Positions 25,598 to 35,037 of a DNA stretch of 64,000 nt are shown piece after piece. The stretch spans positions 1,967,451-2,031,450 of the forward strand of contig VLTH01000002.1 of assembly GCA_008125075.1 (NCBI GenBank). Direction: 5' to 3'. The position numbers and the translations under genes are program-made. Source of the stretch: Acetivibrio alkalicellulosi. Lineage in GTDB: Bacteria; Bacillota; Clostridia; Acetivibrionales; Acetivibrionaceae. A model generated the notes under the pieces. It saw nothing but the letters and a program-made list of their open reading frames with translations, did no database searches and was not told the origin of the DNA. Each line of letters opens with the position of its first letter. Position 1 is the stretch's first letter.

Positions 25598-26185
25598 ATG
25601 ATATATTTGATTCTTACTTATGTGTTTTTTAAAATTGGATTGTTTAGTTTTGGTGGAGGTTATGCAATGATTCCTCTTATGCAAGCAGAGATGGAGTATT
25701 TCGGATGGATGAGCTCAACTGAATTTGCAGATATTGTTTCAGTATCACAGATGACTCCTGGCCCAATAGCTACTAATACAGCAACTTATGTAGGCGCAAA
25801 AGTTGCAGGCTTATTAGGTGCAACTTCTGCAACTTTAGGCGTTTCTCTGCCTTCATTTGTTATTACTCTTATTATTGCCCCATTCTTTGATAAGTTTAAA
25901 GAAAGCAAAATTGTAAAATGGATCTTAAAAGGAATACGTCCTGTAACTATAGGCATGATTTTTTCTGCTGTGATTTTTTTTGCTCAAACATCAATACTCA
26001 AAGTTCAATATGAAAAGCTCTTTGATTTTTTGACTATTTTGTTTGAAGACTTTTCAAAAATTCTTCAAATAGATATACCAAGTATAATGATATTCATATT
26101 AATTTTTATATTATCCCTTAAATTTAAGCTTAATCCCATACTAGCTGTGTTTATATCCGCTTTAATTGGAATTTTTGTTTTTTAG
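25598..26185 (+). CDS. Chromate transporter family, short subunit 2
   Basis: 195-aa second CHR half with the same helical layout and motif FFKIGLFSFGGGYAMIPLMQ, then SVSQMTPGPIATNTATYVGAK. It has its own ribosome site (GAAAGGATACGG), so this is a true two-subunit transporter, not a frameshifted long one. Substrate inferred as for the first subunit. Confidence 0.9.
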   Translation: MIYLILTYVFFKIGLFSFGGGYAMIPLMQAEMEYFGWMSSTEFADIVSVSQMTPGPIATNTATYVGAKVAGLLGATSATLGVSLPSFVITLIIAPFFDKFKESKIVKWILKGIRPVTIGMIFSAVIFFAQTSILKVQYEKLFDFLTILFEDFSKILQIDIPSIMIFILIFILSLKFKLNPILAVFISALIGIFVF

Positions 26186-26261
26186 ACTTTCCTCTTACTT
26201 ATAATTTAAACAACTTATAGCTCCATACTCTACATTTCCTGTCCTATTCAAAGTCTTAGAC

Positions 26262-26392
26262 GGTGATGAAAGACTTAAAATCGAAGGGGTTCGATATCCC
26301 CAAGCTTTTATTATAACAGGCTCTAAAACATGCTTCACAATGTTTCTTCTATGTTTTTCCTCACACTCACTAAATACACCTCCTCTTATTTA
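26262..26392. repeat. R3 repeat copy upstream of the CBM2 gene
   Basis: Occupies the middle of the 322-nt gap (26186-26508). Shared words with the copy at 41700-41815: AGCTTTTATTATAAC, CTTCACAATGTTTCTTC (C) ATGTTTTTC, CACTAAATAC. The region 26282-26298 (GGGGTTCGATATCCCC) looks like a tRNA T-arm but belongs to this repeat. Confidence 0.6.
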
Positions 26393-26401
26393 TTCATCTT
26401 A

Positions 26402-26430
26402 TTGTAATAAAGTTAATATCCTAGTATAAT
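26402..26430 (+). promoter_or_regulatory. Predicted sigma-A promoter of the CBM2 gene
   Basis: TTGTAA at 26402-26407, a 17-nt spacer, and perfect TATAAT at 26425-26430. Predicted start near 26437 leaves about 72 nt of leader, which contains the hairpin/miniature ORF described next. Confidence 0.65.
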
Positions 26431-26456
26431 ATTATATAAGGTAATTACTTTGCGAA

Positions 26457-26511
26457 GGGAGGTAACATGTATACAGATAATATGTAGTTTGTTTATACTG
26501 TATACATAATG
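26457..26511 (+). promoter_or_regulatory. Translational leader: SD, hairpin and in-frame amber mini-ORF
   Basis: A strong ribosome site GGGAGG (26457-26462) is followed by ATG at 26467, five sense codons (MYTDNM) and TAG at 26485-26487. ATGTATACAG (26467-26476) is perfectly complementary to CTGTATACAT (26498-26507), giving a 10-bp stem with a 21-nt loop. The CBM2 start ATG is at 26509, one nt after the stem, in the same frame as the mini-ORF. If the stem folds, GGAGG is brought to about 5 nt from the real start, which otherwise has no ribosome site. This is like known SD-hairpin-AUG arrangements such as phage T4 gene 38. Confidence 0.6.
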
Positions 26512-27573
26512 ATTATTATGAAAAAATTATTCTACAATATTAAATTTAGAAGAAGGTTTTTTATTGTTTTCTTAATATCTTTTATAACATTTGCCTCAGG
26601 AATTATATCTTTTTGTATTCATAATGGAAGAAATAGCTCCGCTAATTCAAATAGTAACTATGTTTACAACGGATCAGACATCATTCCTAAAGCACCAAAA
26701 GATAATAATGAAATTGATACTACTTCTCCATCTGACGAAAAAAATAATGATCAAGCAGACCCAATTAATGGTAATGAAGGCAATACATATGAAACTCCTG
26801 AACCTTTAGCGGACATAATCGAGCCCACAGAACAACCTACTGATGCCTCAGAAGAAAATTCTTCTGGCAATACAGAAAATCCTAATGAACCTTCGCAATA
26901 TGATGAAATTTTTGAGGCACCAAATTCTACTCCTACTCCTCAACCTACTTCCACTCCTACTCCTCGTCCTGCTTCTACTCCTACTCCTCGTCCTGCTTCT
27001 ACTCCTACTCCTCGTCCTACTCCTACTCCTCGTCCTACTTCTACTCCTACTCCTCGTCCTGCTTCCACTCCTACTCCTCGTCCTGCTTCCACTCCTACTC
27101 CTCGTCCTACTTCTACTCCTACTCCTAGACCTACTTCTACTCCTACTCCTCGTCCTACTTCTACTCCTACTCCTAGACCTACTTCTACTCCTACTCCTCG
27201 TCCTGCTTCTACTCCTACTCCTCGTCCTACTCCTACTCCTACTCCTACTCCTATTTTACCTACTATAGCTCCTATTCCACCAGTTGCTAGTACATCCGTC
27301 ACTTATGCAGTAGATAATAACTGGGGTCATGGAGCACGAGTTAGTATAACAATACACAATAACTCTTCTTCACCTATAAATGGCTGGACTCTTAGTTGGA
27401 ATAAACCAACTACTATAACTATATATTCGGCTGACTTTGGTAGCTTGAGTCAAAGCGCTTCGTCTGCAACACTATCCTTTAACGGAACTATACCAGCAAA
27501 TGGATCTATTAGTGTAGGTCTGACCATTGAGCATACTGGAAGCATTAATTTTAGCGGGTTTAAACTAGAATAA
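26509..27573 (+). CDS. Membrane-anchored cellulose-binding (CBM2-like) protein with Pro/Thr linker
   Basis: 354-aa surface protein. An uncleaved N-terminal membrane helix or signal (about residues 14-32, [19 protein letters not shown]) is followed by an acidic, Asn-rich stalk (33-138). Next come about a dozen [16 protein letters not shown] repeats (about 139-250) and a C-terminal CBM2-like domain (about 263-354) with [38 protein letters not shown] and two exposed-type Trp. No catalytic module, dockerin or sorting motif is present, so it probably tethers cells to cellulose. Starts at 26509 or 26518 are both possible; neither has a ribosome site of its own (see leader). Confidence 0.85.
   Translation: MIIMKKLFYNIKFRRRFFIVFLISFITFASGIISFCIHNGRNSSANSNSNYVYNGSDIIPKAPKDNNEIDTTSPSDEKNNDQADPINGNEGNTYETPEPLADIIEPTEQPTDASEENSSGNTENPNEPSQYDEIFEAPNSTPTPQPTSTPTPRPASTPTPRPASTPTPRPTPTPRPTSTPTPRPASTPTPRPASTPTPRPTSTPTPRPTSTPTPRPTSTPTPRPTSTPTPRPASTPTPRPTPTPTPTPILPTIAPIPPVASTSVTYAVDNNWGHGARVSITIHNNSSSPINGWTLSWNKPTTITIYSADFGSLSQSASSATLSFNGTIPANGSISVGLTIEHTGSINFSGFKLE
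26926..27255 (+). repeat. Tandem 24-nt repeat coding the Thr-Pro-Arg linker
   Basis: Degenerate array of ACTCCTACTCCTCGTCCT units with GCTTCT, ACTTCT or GCTTCC between, period mostly 24 nt (8 residues). Single units are shortened to 18 nt, typical of slippage. It is coding in frame, glycosylation-prone and expected to vary in copy number between strains. Confidence 0.9.
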
Positions 27574-27578
27574 GAGGA

Positions 27579-27616
27579 ACTCCACCTTATAAAAAGTGGA
27601 GTTATAGAATAAGATA
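27579..27616. repeat. R4 hairpin repeat after the CBM2 gene
   Basis: ACTCCACCTTATAAAAAGTG GAGTT hairpin starting 5 nt after the CBM2 stop, with the family tail ATAGAATAAGATAC. A separate, stronger terminator follows at 27657. Confidence 0.7.
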
Positions 27617-27656
27617 CAAATTAAGCTTTGCACTTTGCCTTAAAAAACTTCTAATT

Positions 27657-27687
27657 AAATCCCCCTGTCAAACTTCAGGGGGATTTT
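27657..27687. terminator. Bidirectional terminator between CBM2 gene and fetB
   Basis: AAATCCCCCTG faces CAGGGGGATTTT with a 9-nt loop. The GC-rich stem with A/T tracts on both sides serves the convergent CBM2 and fetB genes. Confidence 0.9.
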
Positions 27688-27691
27688 AACA

Positions 27692-28477
27692 TTACAAATT
27701 AAGTTGATTCTGTTGATTAAAAAAAGTCTTGTAACCCATCTGAACAAATATTATAACAGTAAGGGCTACACTTCCTAAAACCCCCAACATAATAGCAATT
27801 TGATAACTTATTGCAGTAACTGGTGAAACACCTGATAAGATTTGTCCTGTCATCATTCCAGGTAGAAATACTATCCCCATACCAAGCATAGAGTTAATTG
27901 TTGGCAAAATAGCTGAATCAAAAGCATCATCAACAATTTGTTTGGACGCCATTTTAGGAGTTGCACCTAGCATAAGAGCACCTTCTACTATATGCTTGTT
28001 AGTATTTATTCCATCTACAAGCCTTTTTACTCCTAATGTGATGCCTGTCATAGAATTTCCAACAAGCATTCCTGCAATTGGAATAAAATATCTAGGTTCA
28101 TACCAGGGTGATATATGTACTACAACAAACAAAAAATAAAAAAGACAGGATACAGTGCCAAAAGTCATTGCAAAGGCAATAATGCGACCTAACCTGGACA
28201 ATAAATTAATCTTTGTCCTTTTAAGAATAGTATATATCGAAAACATTTCCATGCATATAAGTATTAAAACTGTATAAATTGGAGAAGGGAACTCAAATAT
28301 ATATGATAACAAGTATCCTACAAGAATAAGTTGCAAAGTCATTCTCACTGTAGATATAAGAATTTCTTTTTCACGTGGTATGCCTTTTAGTCGTACAATG
28401 AATAACAACACAACGACAAATAGATATCCTGTAATCATTTGCCATAAATGCAAGTCTATTATGTCACTGGTATTCAT
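27692..28477 (-). CDS. fetB: FetB-type ABC permease (iron export family)
   Basis: 261-aa permease with about seven membrane helices, UPF0014/FetB family. Typical phrases: LISTVRMTLQLILVGYLL, IPIAGMLVGNSMTGITLGVKR and LPTINSMLGMGIVFLPGMMTGQILSG. In E. coli FetAB exports iron and eases oxidative stress; the same role here is inferred. The start overlaps the fetA end by 14 nt, so the pair is translationally coupled. Confidence 0.92.
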   Translation of the reverse strand: MNTSDIIDLHLWQMITGYLFVVVLLFIVRLKGIPREKEILISTVRMTLQLILVGYLLSYIFEFPSPIYTVLILICMEMFSIYTILKRTKINLLSRLGRIIAFAMTFGTVSCLFYFLFVVVHISPWYEPRYFIPIAGMLVGNSMTGITLGVKRLVDGINTNKHIVEGALMLGATPKMASKQIVDDAFDSAILPTINSMLGMGIVFLPGMMTGQILSGVSPVTAISYQIAIMLGVLGSVALTVIIFVQMGYKTFFNQQNQLNL

Positions 28478-29120
28478 TTTTTATGTTCTCCTTCCTTGCT
28501 GATATCCGCCCCTTTGTTATTTCTATAATACTGTCAGAATAACTTAAAGCTGTCTTTTTAGAGTGGGTAACCATAACAACAGTTTTATTTGTAATTTCTC
28601 TATACTGGACTAATTTTTCTATAATAGTCTTTTCGGTATTTTCATCTAATGCTGAGGAAGGCTCATCAAGCAAAAAAACTTCCGGTTCAAGCAAAATAAC
28701 TCTTGCAAGCCCTAGTCTTTGTTTTTCACCACCAGAAAGCTTTTCAGCATCTGTACTAAGTTCCTTATTAAGGTTTACCATATCCAACACCATATGCAGC
28801 TTTGTATCATCAACTTCAGGTTTGTCAGAAAACTTTAAACCTATAAGAAGATTATCCTTTATAGTGCCAGAAAAAATAACAGGTTGCTGTGGAAGCATAA
28901 CTACATTTCGTCTTAATTCTATAGAATTTATGTCATTTATAGGACAATCCTTATAAAATATCTCTCCACTGTCACAACTAATAAGTTTGTTTAAAAGACG
29001 TAGCAATGTAGACTTTCCGCTTCCACTTTCACCAACTATACATGTAACCTTGTTTTCTAAAATTTCTAATTCCTCAATATATAAAATATCCTTATAACGA
29101 ACACTTATTAACTTAAACAT
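28464..29120 (-). CDS. fetA: FetA-type ABC ATP-binding protein
   Basis: 218-aa ATPase with Walker A GESGSGKST near residue 33, Q-loop LPQQP, signature LSGGEKQRLGLARVILLEP near 133 and Walker B VFLLDEPSSALDE. The ATG at 29120 (MFKLISVRYK) follows GGAGAG by 7 nt. A TTG-like opening at 29135 lacks a site. Partner FetB follows with overlap. Iron export is inferred from the permease family. Confidence 0.92.
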   Translation of the reverse strand: MFKLISVRYKDILYIEELEILENKVTCIVGESGSGKSTLLRLLNKLISCDSGEIFYKDCPINDINSIELRRNVVMLPQQPVIFSGTIKDNLLIGLKFSDKPEVDDTKLHMVLDMVNLNKELSTDAEKLSGGEKQRLGLARVILLEPEVFLLDEPSSALDENTEKTIIEKLVQYREITNKTVVMVTHSKKTALSYSDSIIEITKGRISARKENIKNEYQ

Positions 29121-29259
29121 CAATAAACTCTCCAAATAACTGGTATATAGTTTATCTAGGTATATTGAAAATATTTAATGCCTCTTTTTTTACGTGGTCA
29201 ATTGCGAAGGAATATGACCTGAAGTGAAAATATTAGAAGCAGTTATTATTCTCTACATT

Positions 29260-30654
29260 CTAGAATTCTGCATAATTTACAGTTCTAGGAAATGATACGA
29301 CATCTCTAATATTTGCCATTCCTGTAATATACATTATTGCTCTTTCAAAACCAAGGCCAAACCCTGCATGTTTTGTTCCACCATATTTTCTAATATCTAA
29401 ATACCACCAGTAGTCTTCTTTATTAAGACCCATTTCATTCATTCTCTTTTCTAAATATTCAATTCTATCTTCTCTCTGGCTTCCTCCAATAATCTCTCCT
29501 ACACCAGGTACAAGAAGATCCATAGCTGCCACCGTCTTATTGTCATCATTCATTCTCATATAAAAAGCTTTTATATCTTTTGGATAATCAGTTACAAAAA
29601 CAGGCTTTTTAAAAACTTGCTCTGTTAGATACCTTTCATGTTCAGTTTGTAAATCACATCCCCATTCAACTGGAAATTCAAATTTTTCCTTTTCTTTTAA
29701 TAGCAGTTCAATGGCCTCTGTATATGTTACATGTGCAAAGTTCGAGTTTACTAAATTATTTAACCTATCAAATAAAGTCTTGTCTACAAAATTATTGAAA
29801 AATTCCATTTCCTCCGGTGCATTTTCCATGCAGTACTTTATTATATATTTTAGCATGTCTTCTGCAAGTTCCATATCATCTTTTAAATCTGCAAATGCTA
29901 TTTCTGGCTCTATCATCCAAAATTCTGCAGCATGTCTTGCAGTATTAGAATTTTCTGCTCTAAAAGTAGGTCCAAAGGTATAAATATTCCTAAATGCCAT
30001 TGCATAAGTTTCACCTTCTAACTGTCCACTAACTGTCAAATTAGTTTCTTTTCCAAAAAAGTCTTTTGAAAAATCAATCTTACCATCTTTTCCCTTTGGG
30101 ATGTTATCCATATCAAGTGTGGAAACTCTAAACATTTTGCCAGCGCCCTCTGCATCACTTCCTGTAATTATTGGAGTATGAACATACACAAAACCTCTTT
30201 CCTGAAAAAACTTGTGTATGGCATATGCAGCTAATGACCTCACTCTAAAGACAGCTGAAAAAGCGTTGGTTCTTGGTCTTAAGTGTGCAATAGTCCTTAA
30301 GAACTCAAATGAATGTCTCTTTTTTTGAAGAGGATAATCAGATTCAGATAAACCTTCAATTTCTATCTTTTTTGCTTTTATTTCAAAAGGCTGCTTTGCA
30401 TTGGGTGTTTCTAAAAGTTGTCCAGATACAATAATTGATGATCCAACAGGAAGTTTGGCTATCTCTTTAAAATTGTCCAGATTTTCCTCTTCGAAAACTA
30501 TCTGAATATTCTTAAAAAAAGAACCGTCATTTAGTTCAATAAATCCAAATGTTTTAGAATCTCTTATTGTCCTTACCCATCCAGCAACAACAATTTCTTT
30601 GTTAAAATAATCTTTACCATCTCTATAAAGGCTTTTAATAACTGTAGTTTTCAT
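29260..30654 (-). CDS. asnS: Asparaginyl-tRNA synthetase
   Basis: Class IIb synthetase that charges tRNA-Asn. The 464-aa protein has an N-terminal OB anticodon-binding domain (about residues 15-105, [20 protein letters not shown]) and a catalytic core with motif 2 [16 protein letters not shown] and motif 3 [39 protein letters not shown] is a typical bacterial insertion. It is followed downstream by fetAB and preceded by asnA, giving an asparagine supply pair. Ribosome site AAAGGAG is a little far (13 nt) from the ATG. Confidence 0.97.
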   Translation of the reverse strand: MKTTVIKSLYRDGKDYFNKEIVVAGWVRTIRDSKTFGFIELNDGSFFKNIQIVFEEENLDNFKEIAKLPVGSSIIVSGQLLETPNAKQPFEIKAKKIEIEGLSESDYPLQKKRHSFEFLRTIAHLRPRTNAFSAVFRVRSLAAYAIHKFFQERGFVYVHTPIITGSDAEGAGKMFRVSTLDMDNIPKGKDGKIDFSKDFFGKETNLTVSGQLEGETYAMAFRNIYTFGPTFRAENSNTARHAAEFWMIEPEIAFADLKDDMELAEDMLKYIIKYCMENAPEEMEFFNNFVDKTLFDRLNNLVNSNFAHVTYTEAIELLLKEKEKFEFPVEWGCDLQTEHERYLTEQVFKKPVFVTDYPKDIKAFYMRMNDDNKTVAAMDLLVPGVGEIIGGSQREDRIEYLEKRMNEMGLNKEDYWWYLDIRKYGGTKHAGFGLGFERAIMYITGMANIRDVVSFPRTVNYAEF

Positions 30655-30771
30655 TTTAATCTATTAACTCCTTTGTTAAGGAATGTCTGAAATCTTACTT
30701 CCACTTTATCCTAAGTCTTCCAATAAGTCTTATAGTGAAAGTTATATTTTTGCCATTCCTAATTATATTTT

Positions 30772-31782
30772 TTAAAGCAATTTAATATTTGCTTTTTCAC
30801 ATGTTTCAATCATTGAATCTGGCCAGATTGATGCCTGCACCTCTCCAATATGTGCTTTTTTCAATAAGTACATACAAAGCCTTGATTGACCTATACCTCC
30901 TCCAACTGTATAGGGAAGTTTACCCTCCAGTAATTCCTTATGGAATTTTAATTGTTTTCTATCTTCACAGTTGGCTTCCTGTAACTGCTCTATCAAGGAC
31001 TTCTCATCAACTCTTATGCCCATTGAAGAGATTTCAAAGGATCTATCTAACACAGGATACCACAAAATAATATCTCCGTTAAGACTCCAATCATCATAAT
31101 CAGGCGCCCTACCATCATGCCGTATTCCTGAATTTAAAACTCCTCCAATTTTCATAATAAAAACAGCTTTCTTCTCTTTAGATATTTCATCTTCTCTTTC
31201 TTTTGGTGAGAGACTAGGATACCTATCCTCAAGCTCCTGAGTTGTTATAAATGATATTTCCTCAGGTAGAATTTTTTGAATATCCGGGTAAATACCACAA
31301 ATATATTCCTCTGTCTTCTTTATTGCCTCATAAACATTTATTACAATTTTTTTTAATGTATCAATGGTTCGCTCCTCTTTTCTTATTACAAGCTCCCAAT
31401 CCCACTGATCCACATATATAGAATGAAGATTATCAACATCCTCATCCCTTCTTATTGCATTCATATCCGTATATAGACCTTCTCCAACGTGAAAATCATA
31501 TCTAGCAAGAGCCATTCGTTTCCACTTTGCGAGAGAATGAACAACCTCAACAATATTTTCACCTATAGACTTTACATCAAATGCTACAGGTCTTTCAACA
31601 CCATTTAAATTATCATTCATTCCTGACTCAGGTCTTACAAAAAGAGGCGCTGATACTCTGCCTAAATTTAAGTTTTTTGCAAGCTTAGATTCAAAAAAAT
31701 CTTTTATCATTTTTATTGACGTTTCTGTCTCTCTAACTGATAAAATTGGATTATAACTCGAAGGTATAATAAGTTTATCCAA
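30772..31782 (-). CDS. asnA: Aspartate-ammonia ligase (asparagine synthetase A)
   Basis: Forms asparagine from aspartate, ammonia and ATP (AMP-forming). The 336-aa protein is related to class II synthetase folds; visible motifs are [45 protein letters not shown] and the C-terminal [21 protein letters not shown]. Start is TTG at 31782 ([12 protein letters not shown]), 8 nt after GGGGGGAAT, matching family start and length. The ORF can be read from 31824 without a ribosome site. It precedes asnS. Having AsnA and AsnS together indicates direct charging of tRNA-Asn rather than the amidotransferase route. Confidence 0.96.
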   Translation of the reverse strand: MDKLIIPSSYNPILSVRETETSIKMIKDFFESKLAKNLNLGRVSAPLFVRPESGMNDNLNGVERPVAFDVKSIGENIVEVVHSLAKWKRMALARYDFHVGEGLYTDMNAIRRDEDVDNLHSIYVDQWDWELVIRKEERTIDTLKKIVINVYEAIKKTEEYICGIYPDIQKILPEEISFITTQELEDRYPSLSPKEREDEISKEKKAVFIMKIGGVLNSGIRHDGRAPDYDDWSLNGDIILWYPVLDRSFEISSMGIRVDEKSLIEQLQEANCEDRKQLKFHKELLEGKLPYTVGGGIGQSRLCMYLLKKAHIGEVQASIWPDSMIETCEKANIKLL

Positions 31783-31950
31783 TATAAATTCCCCCCAATC
31801 AATAACTTTGTTGTTAAATAACAATTCACATTATATCATTTTAATTATGAAAATTCCAACAATTTATATACTATGGTTGCCTTCTAATATAAAGTGACTA
31901 CAAAGTATCACTAAAAACACTTTATAGCCACTATCATCATCAAATTATGA

Positions 31951-32655
31951 TTATTCTACGGTTTGAATGTCAATTCCAATTATCACCACATCCTCTAATG
32001 GTTTGTCATTTGAATTAACTTCAACCTCTGCTATTGCATCTACAACTTCCATTCCACTAAATACATGTCCAAACACAGTATGAGCATCATCTAAATGAGG
32101 AGTTCCACCTCTTTTTTCATATTCTTCAAGAACTCTTTTATCAGCTCCTTGCTGTCCTGCATACCTTAATGAATTATAGCTTGCCTTTTTATTTTGCACT
32201 ATAAAAAACTGACTTCCATTTGTATTTTTACCTCTGTTTGCCATTGATAGTGCTCCTCTAAAATTACGAACTGCATCACTAAACTCATCTTCAAAAGTTT
32301 CTCCCCATTTGCTCTGTCCTCCAGTACCTGTTCCGAGAGGGTCTCCACTTTGAATCATAAAGTCATTTATTACTCTATGAAATATTACACCATCATAATA
32401 TCCATTTTGAGCATGAGTAATAAAGTTTTCTACAGCTTTTGGTGCCACCTCTGGAAAAAACTTTATTTTAATGTCTCCCATGCTTGTCCTCATAACAGCA
32501 ATTGTTTCTCCCTGCTGTGGCATACCAAACTGGTCAATATCTCCCCATTGAAGTTCAACAACTATTGACTGAGTATCATCTGGTTTTTTTTCACTACATG
32601 CTACAGTAAAAAGAATTAAAGCACATAGCACAGCAGCAATCATTTTTTTTAACAT
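31951..32655 (-). CDS. Cyclophilin-type peptidyl-prolyl isomerase lipoprotein 1
   Basis: 234-aa lipoprotein. The signal peptide MLKKMIAAVLCALILFTVAC ends in a lipobox (TVAC), so it is probably tethered outside the membrane. The cyclophilin domain (about residues 55-230) has [40 protein letters not shown] and VFGHVFSGMEVVDAI. It contains an insertion around YNSLRYAGQQGADKRVLEEY not found in the neighbour. The ATG at 32655 is 6 nt after GAGGTG. It is one of a tandem pair, sharing the phrase [20 protein letters not shown] with the next gene. Confidence 0.94.
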   Translation of the reverse strand: MLKKMIAAVLCALILFTVACSEKKPDDTQSIVVELQWGDIDQFGMPQQGETIAVMRTSMGDIKIKFFPEVAPKAVENFITHAQNGYYDGVIFHRVINDFMIQSGDPLGTGTGGQSKWGETFEDEFSDAVRNFRGALSMANRGKNTNGSQFFIVQNKKASYNSLRYAGQQGADKRVLEEYEKRGGTPHLDDAHTVFGHVFSGMEVVDAIAEVEVNSNDKPLEDVVIIGIDIQTVE

Positions 32656-32679
32656 AATCTTCACCTCATGTTATATATT

Positions 32680-32756
32680 ATTCTGAAAATAGAACCTTTT
32701 AATTTAATTGGCGTGTAATATGTTTGCTTCCCGATCATGCTCATGAATGTCTATTC
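32680..32756. repeat. Truncated R2 repeat supplying a stop codon
   Basis: Short R2 piece (TTCTGAAAATAGAACCTTTT, GTAATATGTTTGCTTCC, TGCTCATGAATGTCTATTCT) between the two cyclophilin genes. Its end overlaps the last codons and the TAG stop of the second cyclophilin gene, so the repeat contributes coding DNA or inserted at the very 3' end. Confidence 0.6.
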
Positions 32757-33692
32757 TAAAATTTCTACACCAATACTTAGTATAGTCACATCTTCTAAAG
32801 GTCTGTCCCTTGGCCCCACTCTTACCCCAGCTATTTTATCTACTACATCCATGCCATCAAAAACCTGTCCAAACACTGTATGACCTCCGTTAAGATGAGG
32901 AGTTCCAGCTATATTCTGAACTATGAAAAACTGACTTCCATTTGTATTTGGTCCTCTGTTTGCCATTGACAATGCTCCTCTTAGATGAGAAACCATAGGA
33001 CTAAACTCGTCTTTAAAAGGCTTTCCCCATATACTTTCTCCTCCAGTACCTGTACCGAGAGGATCCCCTCCTTGAATCATAAATTGATTAATTACTCTGT
33101 GAAAAATCACACCATCATAATATCCATTCTGGGCATGAGTAACAAAATTTTCAACTGTTTTTGGAGCTATGTCTGGAAATAATCTAATTTTAATATCCCC
33201 CATGCTTGTCCTCATAATTGCAATAGTATCACCTTTTTCTGGCATACCAAGTTGATCAAATTCTCTGTTTTCTTGCTTACTTTCTTCTTCAGCAGATTCT
33301 TCACTTACTTTATCATTTTCAACATCTTTCTCTGCAATACTACCTGTGTCTTTATCATTTTCAACATCTTTCTCTACAATACCACCTGTGTCTTTGTCAT
33401 TTTCCTCATTTATTTCGTTGTCTTTTATATCTATCTCATTAGTTTTGTCTTTTTCATTTTCTGAGTCTATGTAATTTTTACTATTCCCATTTTCATCATT
33501 ATTAACCTCTTCTTTGTCATTTTCATTAGAAGTTAAATCAACTTTGTCAACTTGCTCCTTGTTATTGTCCTCTTGCTCAATTCCACTTCCCGCTGCAACT
33601 CCTGTGCTACCTGAATCTGGCTTTTTATCTCCACATCCCGCTGCAAAAATTAACATGACACATAAAGCAGTAATAATTATTCTTTTAAACAT
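32751..33692 (-). CDS. Cyclophilin-type peptidyl-prolyl isomerase lipoprotein 2
   Basis: 313-aa lipoprotein with signal peptide and lipobox IFAAGC (Cys near residue 20) and an acidic, Asp/Glu/Lys/Asn-rich linker (about 22-145). The linker includes three near-identical units built on [15 protein letters not shown]-terminal cyclophilin domain (about 150-313) carries [22 protein letters not shown] and [18 protein letters not shown]. Paralogue of the downstream gene, evidently by tandem duplication. Role is probably folding of exported proteins near the membrane. Start follows GGTGGAGG. Confidence 0.94.
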   Translation of the reverse strand: MFKRIIITALCVMLIFAAGCGDKKPDSGSTGVAAGSGIEQEDNNKEQVDKVDLTSNENDKEEVNNDENGNSKNYIDSENEKDKTNEIDIKDNEINEENDKDTGGIVEKDVENDKDTGSIAEKDVENDKVSEESAEEESKQENREFDQLGMPEKGDTIAIMRTSMGDIKIRLFPDIAPKTVENFVTHAQNGYYDGVIFHRVINQFMIQGGDPLGTGTGGESIWGKPFKDEFSPMVSHLRGALSMANRGPNTNGSQFFIVQNIAGTPHLNGGHTVFGQVFDGMDVVDKIAGVRVGPRDRPLEDVTILSIGVEILE

Positions 33693-33923
33693 AAGTTAAC
33701 CTCCACCTTTTCTATAAAAAAATAATACTAAGGAATAGTTAAAATGTTACTTTCACTTTTCATAGTATATATAATATTAAACAAAATTTTAGACTGTTTT
33801 TCAATAAGTAAATATAAAAATTAAATATTTATTCACACTCTTTTAATAAATTATATAAGTCTGGTGCATATTTTAAAAGTGAAAAAAAACATTCACTAAA
33901 TACCCCCATCAACCTGCCAAATT

Positions 33924-34397
33924 CTAAATGGGTTTTACCGTTACCCATACTTTAAGTGTTTCAGAAAGAAGCATTCTGTCCACTCCTAATCTGTATTGTT
34001 TCCCATCTAGAATAAAAACATCCCTGTCTACCACTTCTACAATAAGCTCCATATCAATGGTATTTACCTCTTTTCCAAGTACATTTTTATATTCCCCTCT
34101 TACATATTTTTCAAACTCTATTTTATCAAAATTATCTTCCTCTATTTCCTCATAAATTAAGTATACTTCTATATCTTTAACAATAAATTTATTTTTGTTT
34201 ATATCTTCTAAAGAGTCCTTAAGTTTTTTGTATTTTATTTCGCTCTCTTCAATAACATTTTCAAGAGAAACAATTTTTTCATGATAACTATCAATTCTAT
34301 AACTTACTAAGACACTCATAAGTGTACATCCAAGTAAAATTCCTGCTAAAATCCCTGTTATAAAGCAGATAAAGAACTTAAAAACCACTGTCTTCAT
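33924..34397 (-). CDS. YtrI-like sporulation membrane protein
   Basis: 157-aa protein with an N-terminal membrane helix (about residues 5-32, FICFITGILAGILLGCTLMS), a coiled coil (IVSLENVIEESEIKYKKLKD) and a C-terminal extracytoplasmic domain. The ATG at 34397 overlaps the ytrH-like stop as ATGA. In Bacillus ytrH-ytrI is a SigmaE-dependent pair needed for efficient sporulation; identity here rests on topology plus adjacency. Weak sequence conservation makes the name provisional. Confidence 0.7.
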   Translation of the reverse strand: MKTVVFKFFICFITGILAGILLGCTLMSVLVSYRIDSYHEKIVSLENVIEESEIKYKKLKDSLEDINKNKFIVKDIEVYLIYEEIEEDNFDKIEFEKYVRGEYKNVLGKEVNTIDMELIVEVVDRDVFILDGKQYRLGVDRMLLSETLKVWVTVKPI

Positions 34398-34732
34398 TTT
34401 ATCATTGACTCTCCGCATTTTTGTATTAACCTTATAAAACCATATCCTACATTAGCACCTAAAACAGCTACCACCACATATACTGCCTGCTTTATAATTG
34501 ATCGTATTTCACCTTTAAAAATACCCTTTTCAATTATTTCAAATGATGAGAATGTTCCTCCTAAAGCCACAGCAACCGCCCATATTTTAACAGAGCTCGC
34601 AATGTTAAACATGGTTTTCAAAGGAGGGTGATCATTTATCAATGCACCTATACCAGCAAACAGACTGGCTCCTACAATAACTCCAAATGAAATTAAAAAA
34701 TTGTATATTATATTGCTAGGAAAAGTAAACAT
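34394..34732 (-). CDS. ytrH: YtrH-family sporulation membrane protein
   Basis: 112-aa integral membrane protein with three helices: NFLISFGVIVGASLFAGIGA, then IWAVAVALGGTFSSFEIIEKG and AVYVVVAVLGANVGYGFIRL. The pattern and wording match the Spore_YtrH family, SigmaE-controlled in Bacillus. Overlaps its partner by ATGA. The ribosome site before ATG 34732 is weak (GGTG). Confidence 0.85.
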   Translation of the reverse strand: MFTFPSNIIYNFLISFGVIVGASLFAGIGALINDHPPLKTMFNIASSVKIWAVAVALGGTFSSFEIIEKGIFKGEIRSIIKQAVYVVVAVLGANVGYGFIRLIQKCGESMIK

Positions 34733-35037
34733 ATTAGCACCAGATTTTAAAATATATCCTTTTATAAAACTATGATATGGAATAATGCTTTATACTATTG
34801 TCATCAAAAATATCTGAAATATTATTTTCACTTTTCATGGGAGCCTCATAAAATGGCCATCTTTATAAACCATATCTTTAAACTTTCACGTATTTGAAAA
34901 CATATTTGTTCTATTTTTGCCTAGAATCAATTATTTATAAGTATATAGAAGTAAATTAACTGGCGCTAAAGCTGAAAACATGATCATCAGATAGGATTTT
35001 AATGGCTCTACAATAAAGAATCTATAAGGAGTATGTA
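34733..35037. other. Intergenic region between ytrH and the Na/Pi gene
   Basis: 305 nt holding two divergent promoters. 34813-34850 is a partial R6 repeat (ATCTGAAATATTATTTTCAC, TTTTCATGGGAGCC). The remaining AT-rich sequence shows no gene and no riboswitch I can name. Confidence 0.4.

Noticed and set aside
24877-26185. Chromate transporter broken by a frameshift
   Set aside because: The halves have separate ribosome sites, full family N-termini and a 142-nt spacer; short CHR pairs are normal.
26276-26302. tRNA T-arm look-alike (GGGGTTCGATATCCCC)
   Set aside because: No acceptor, D or anticodon stem fits upstream, and the sequence belongs to the R3 repeat shared with 41700-41815.
26926-27255. 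Regular repeats resembling a CRISPR array
   Set aside because: Period is 24 nt without unique spacers, in frame inside a gene, and no cas genes are present.
26843-27302. Long leucine-rich and glycine/valine-rich ORFs over the Pro/Thr linker
   Set aside because: They are out-of-frame and antisense readings of the 24-nt repeat array that codes the TPTPRP linker.
28464-28477. Frameshift between fetA and fetB
   Set aside because: The 14-nt overlap with intact motifs in both proteins is ordinary translational coupling.
34960-35030. Possible riboswitch before the Na/Pi gene
   Set aside because: GGCGCTAAAGC and nearby words do not assemble into any riboswitch core I know.
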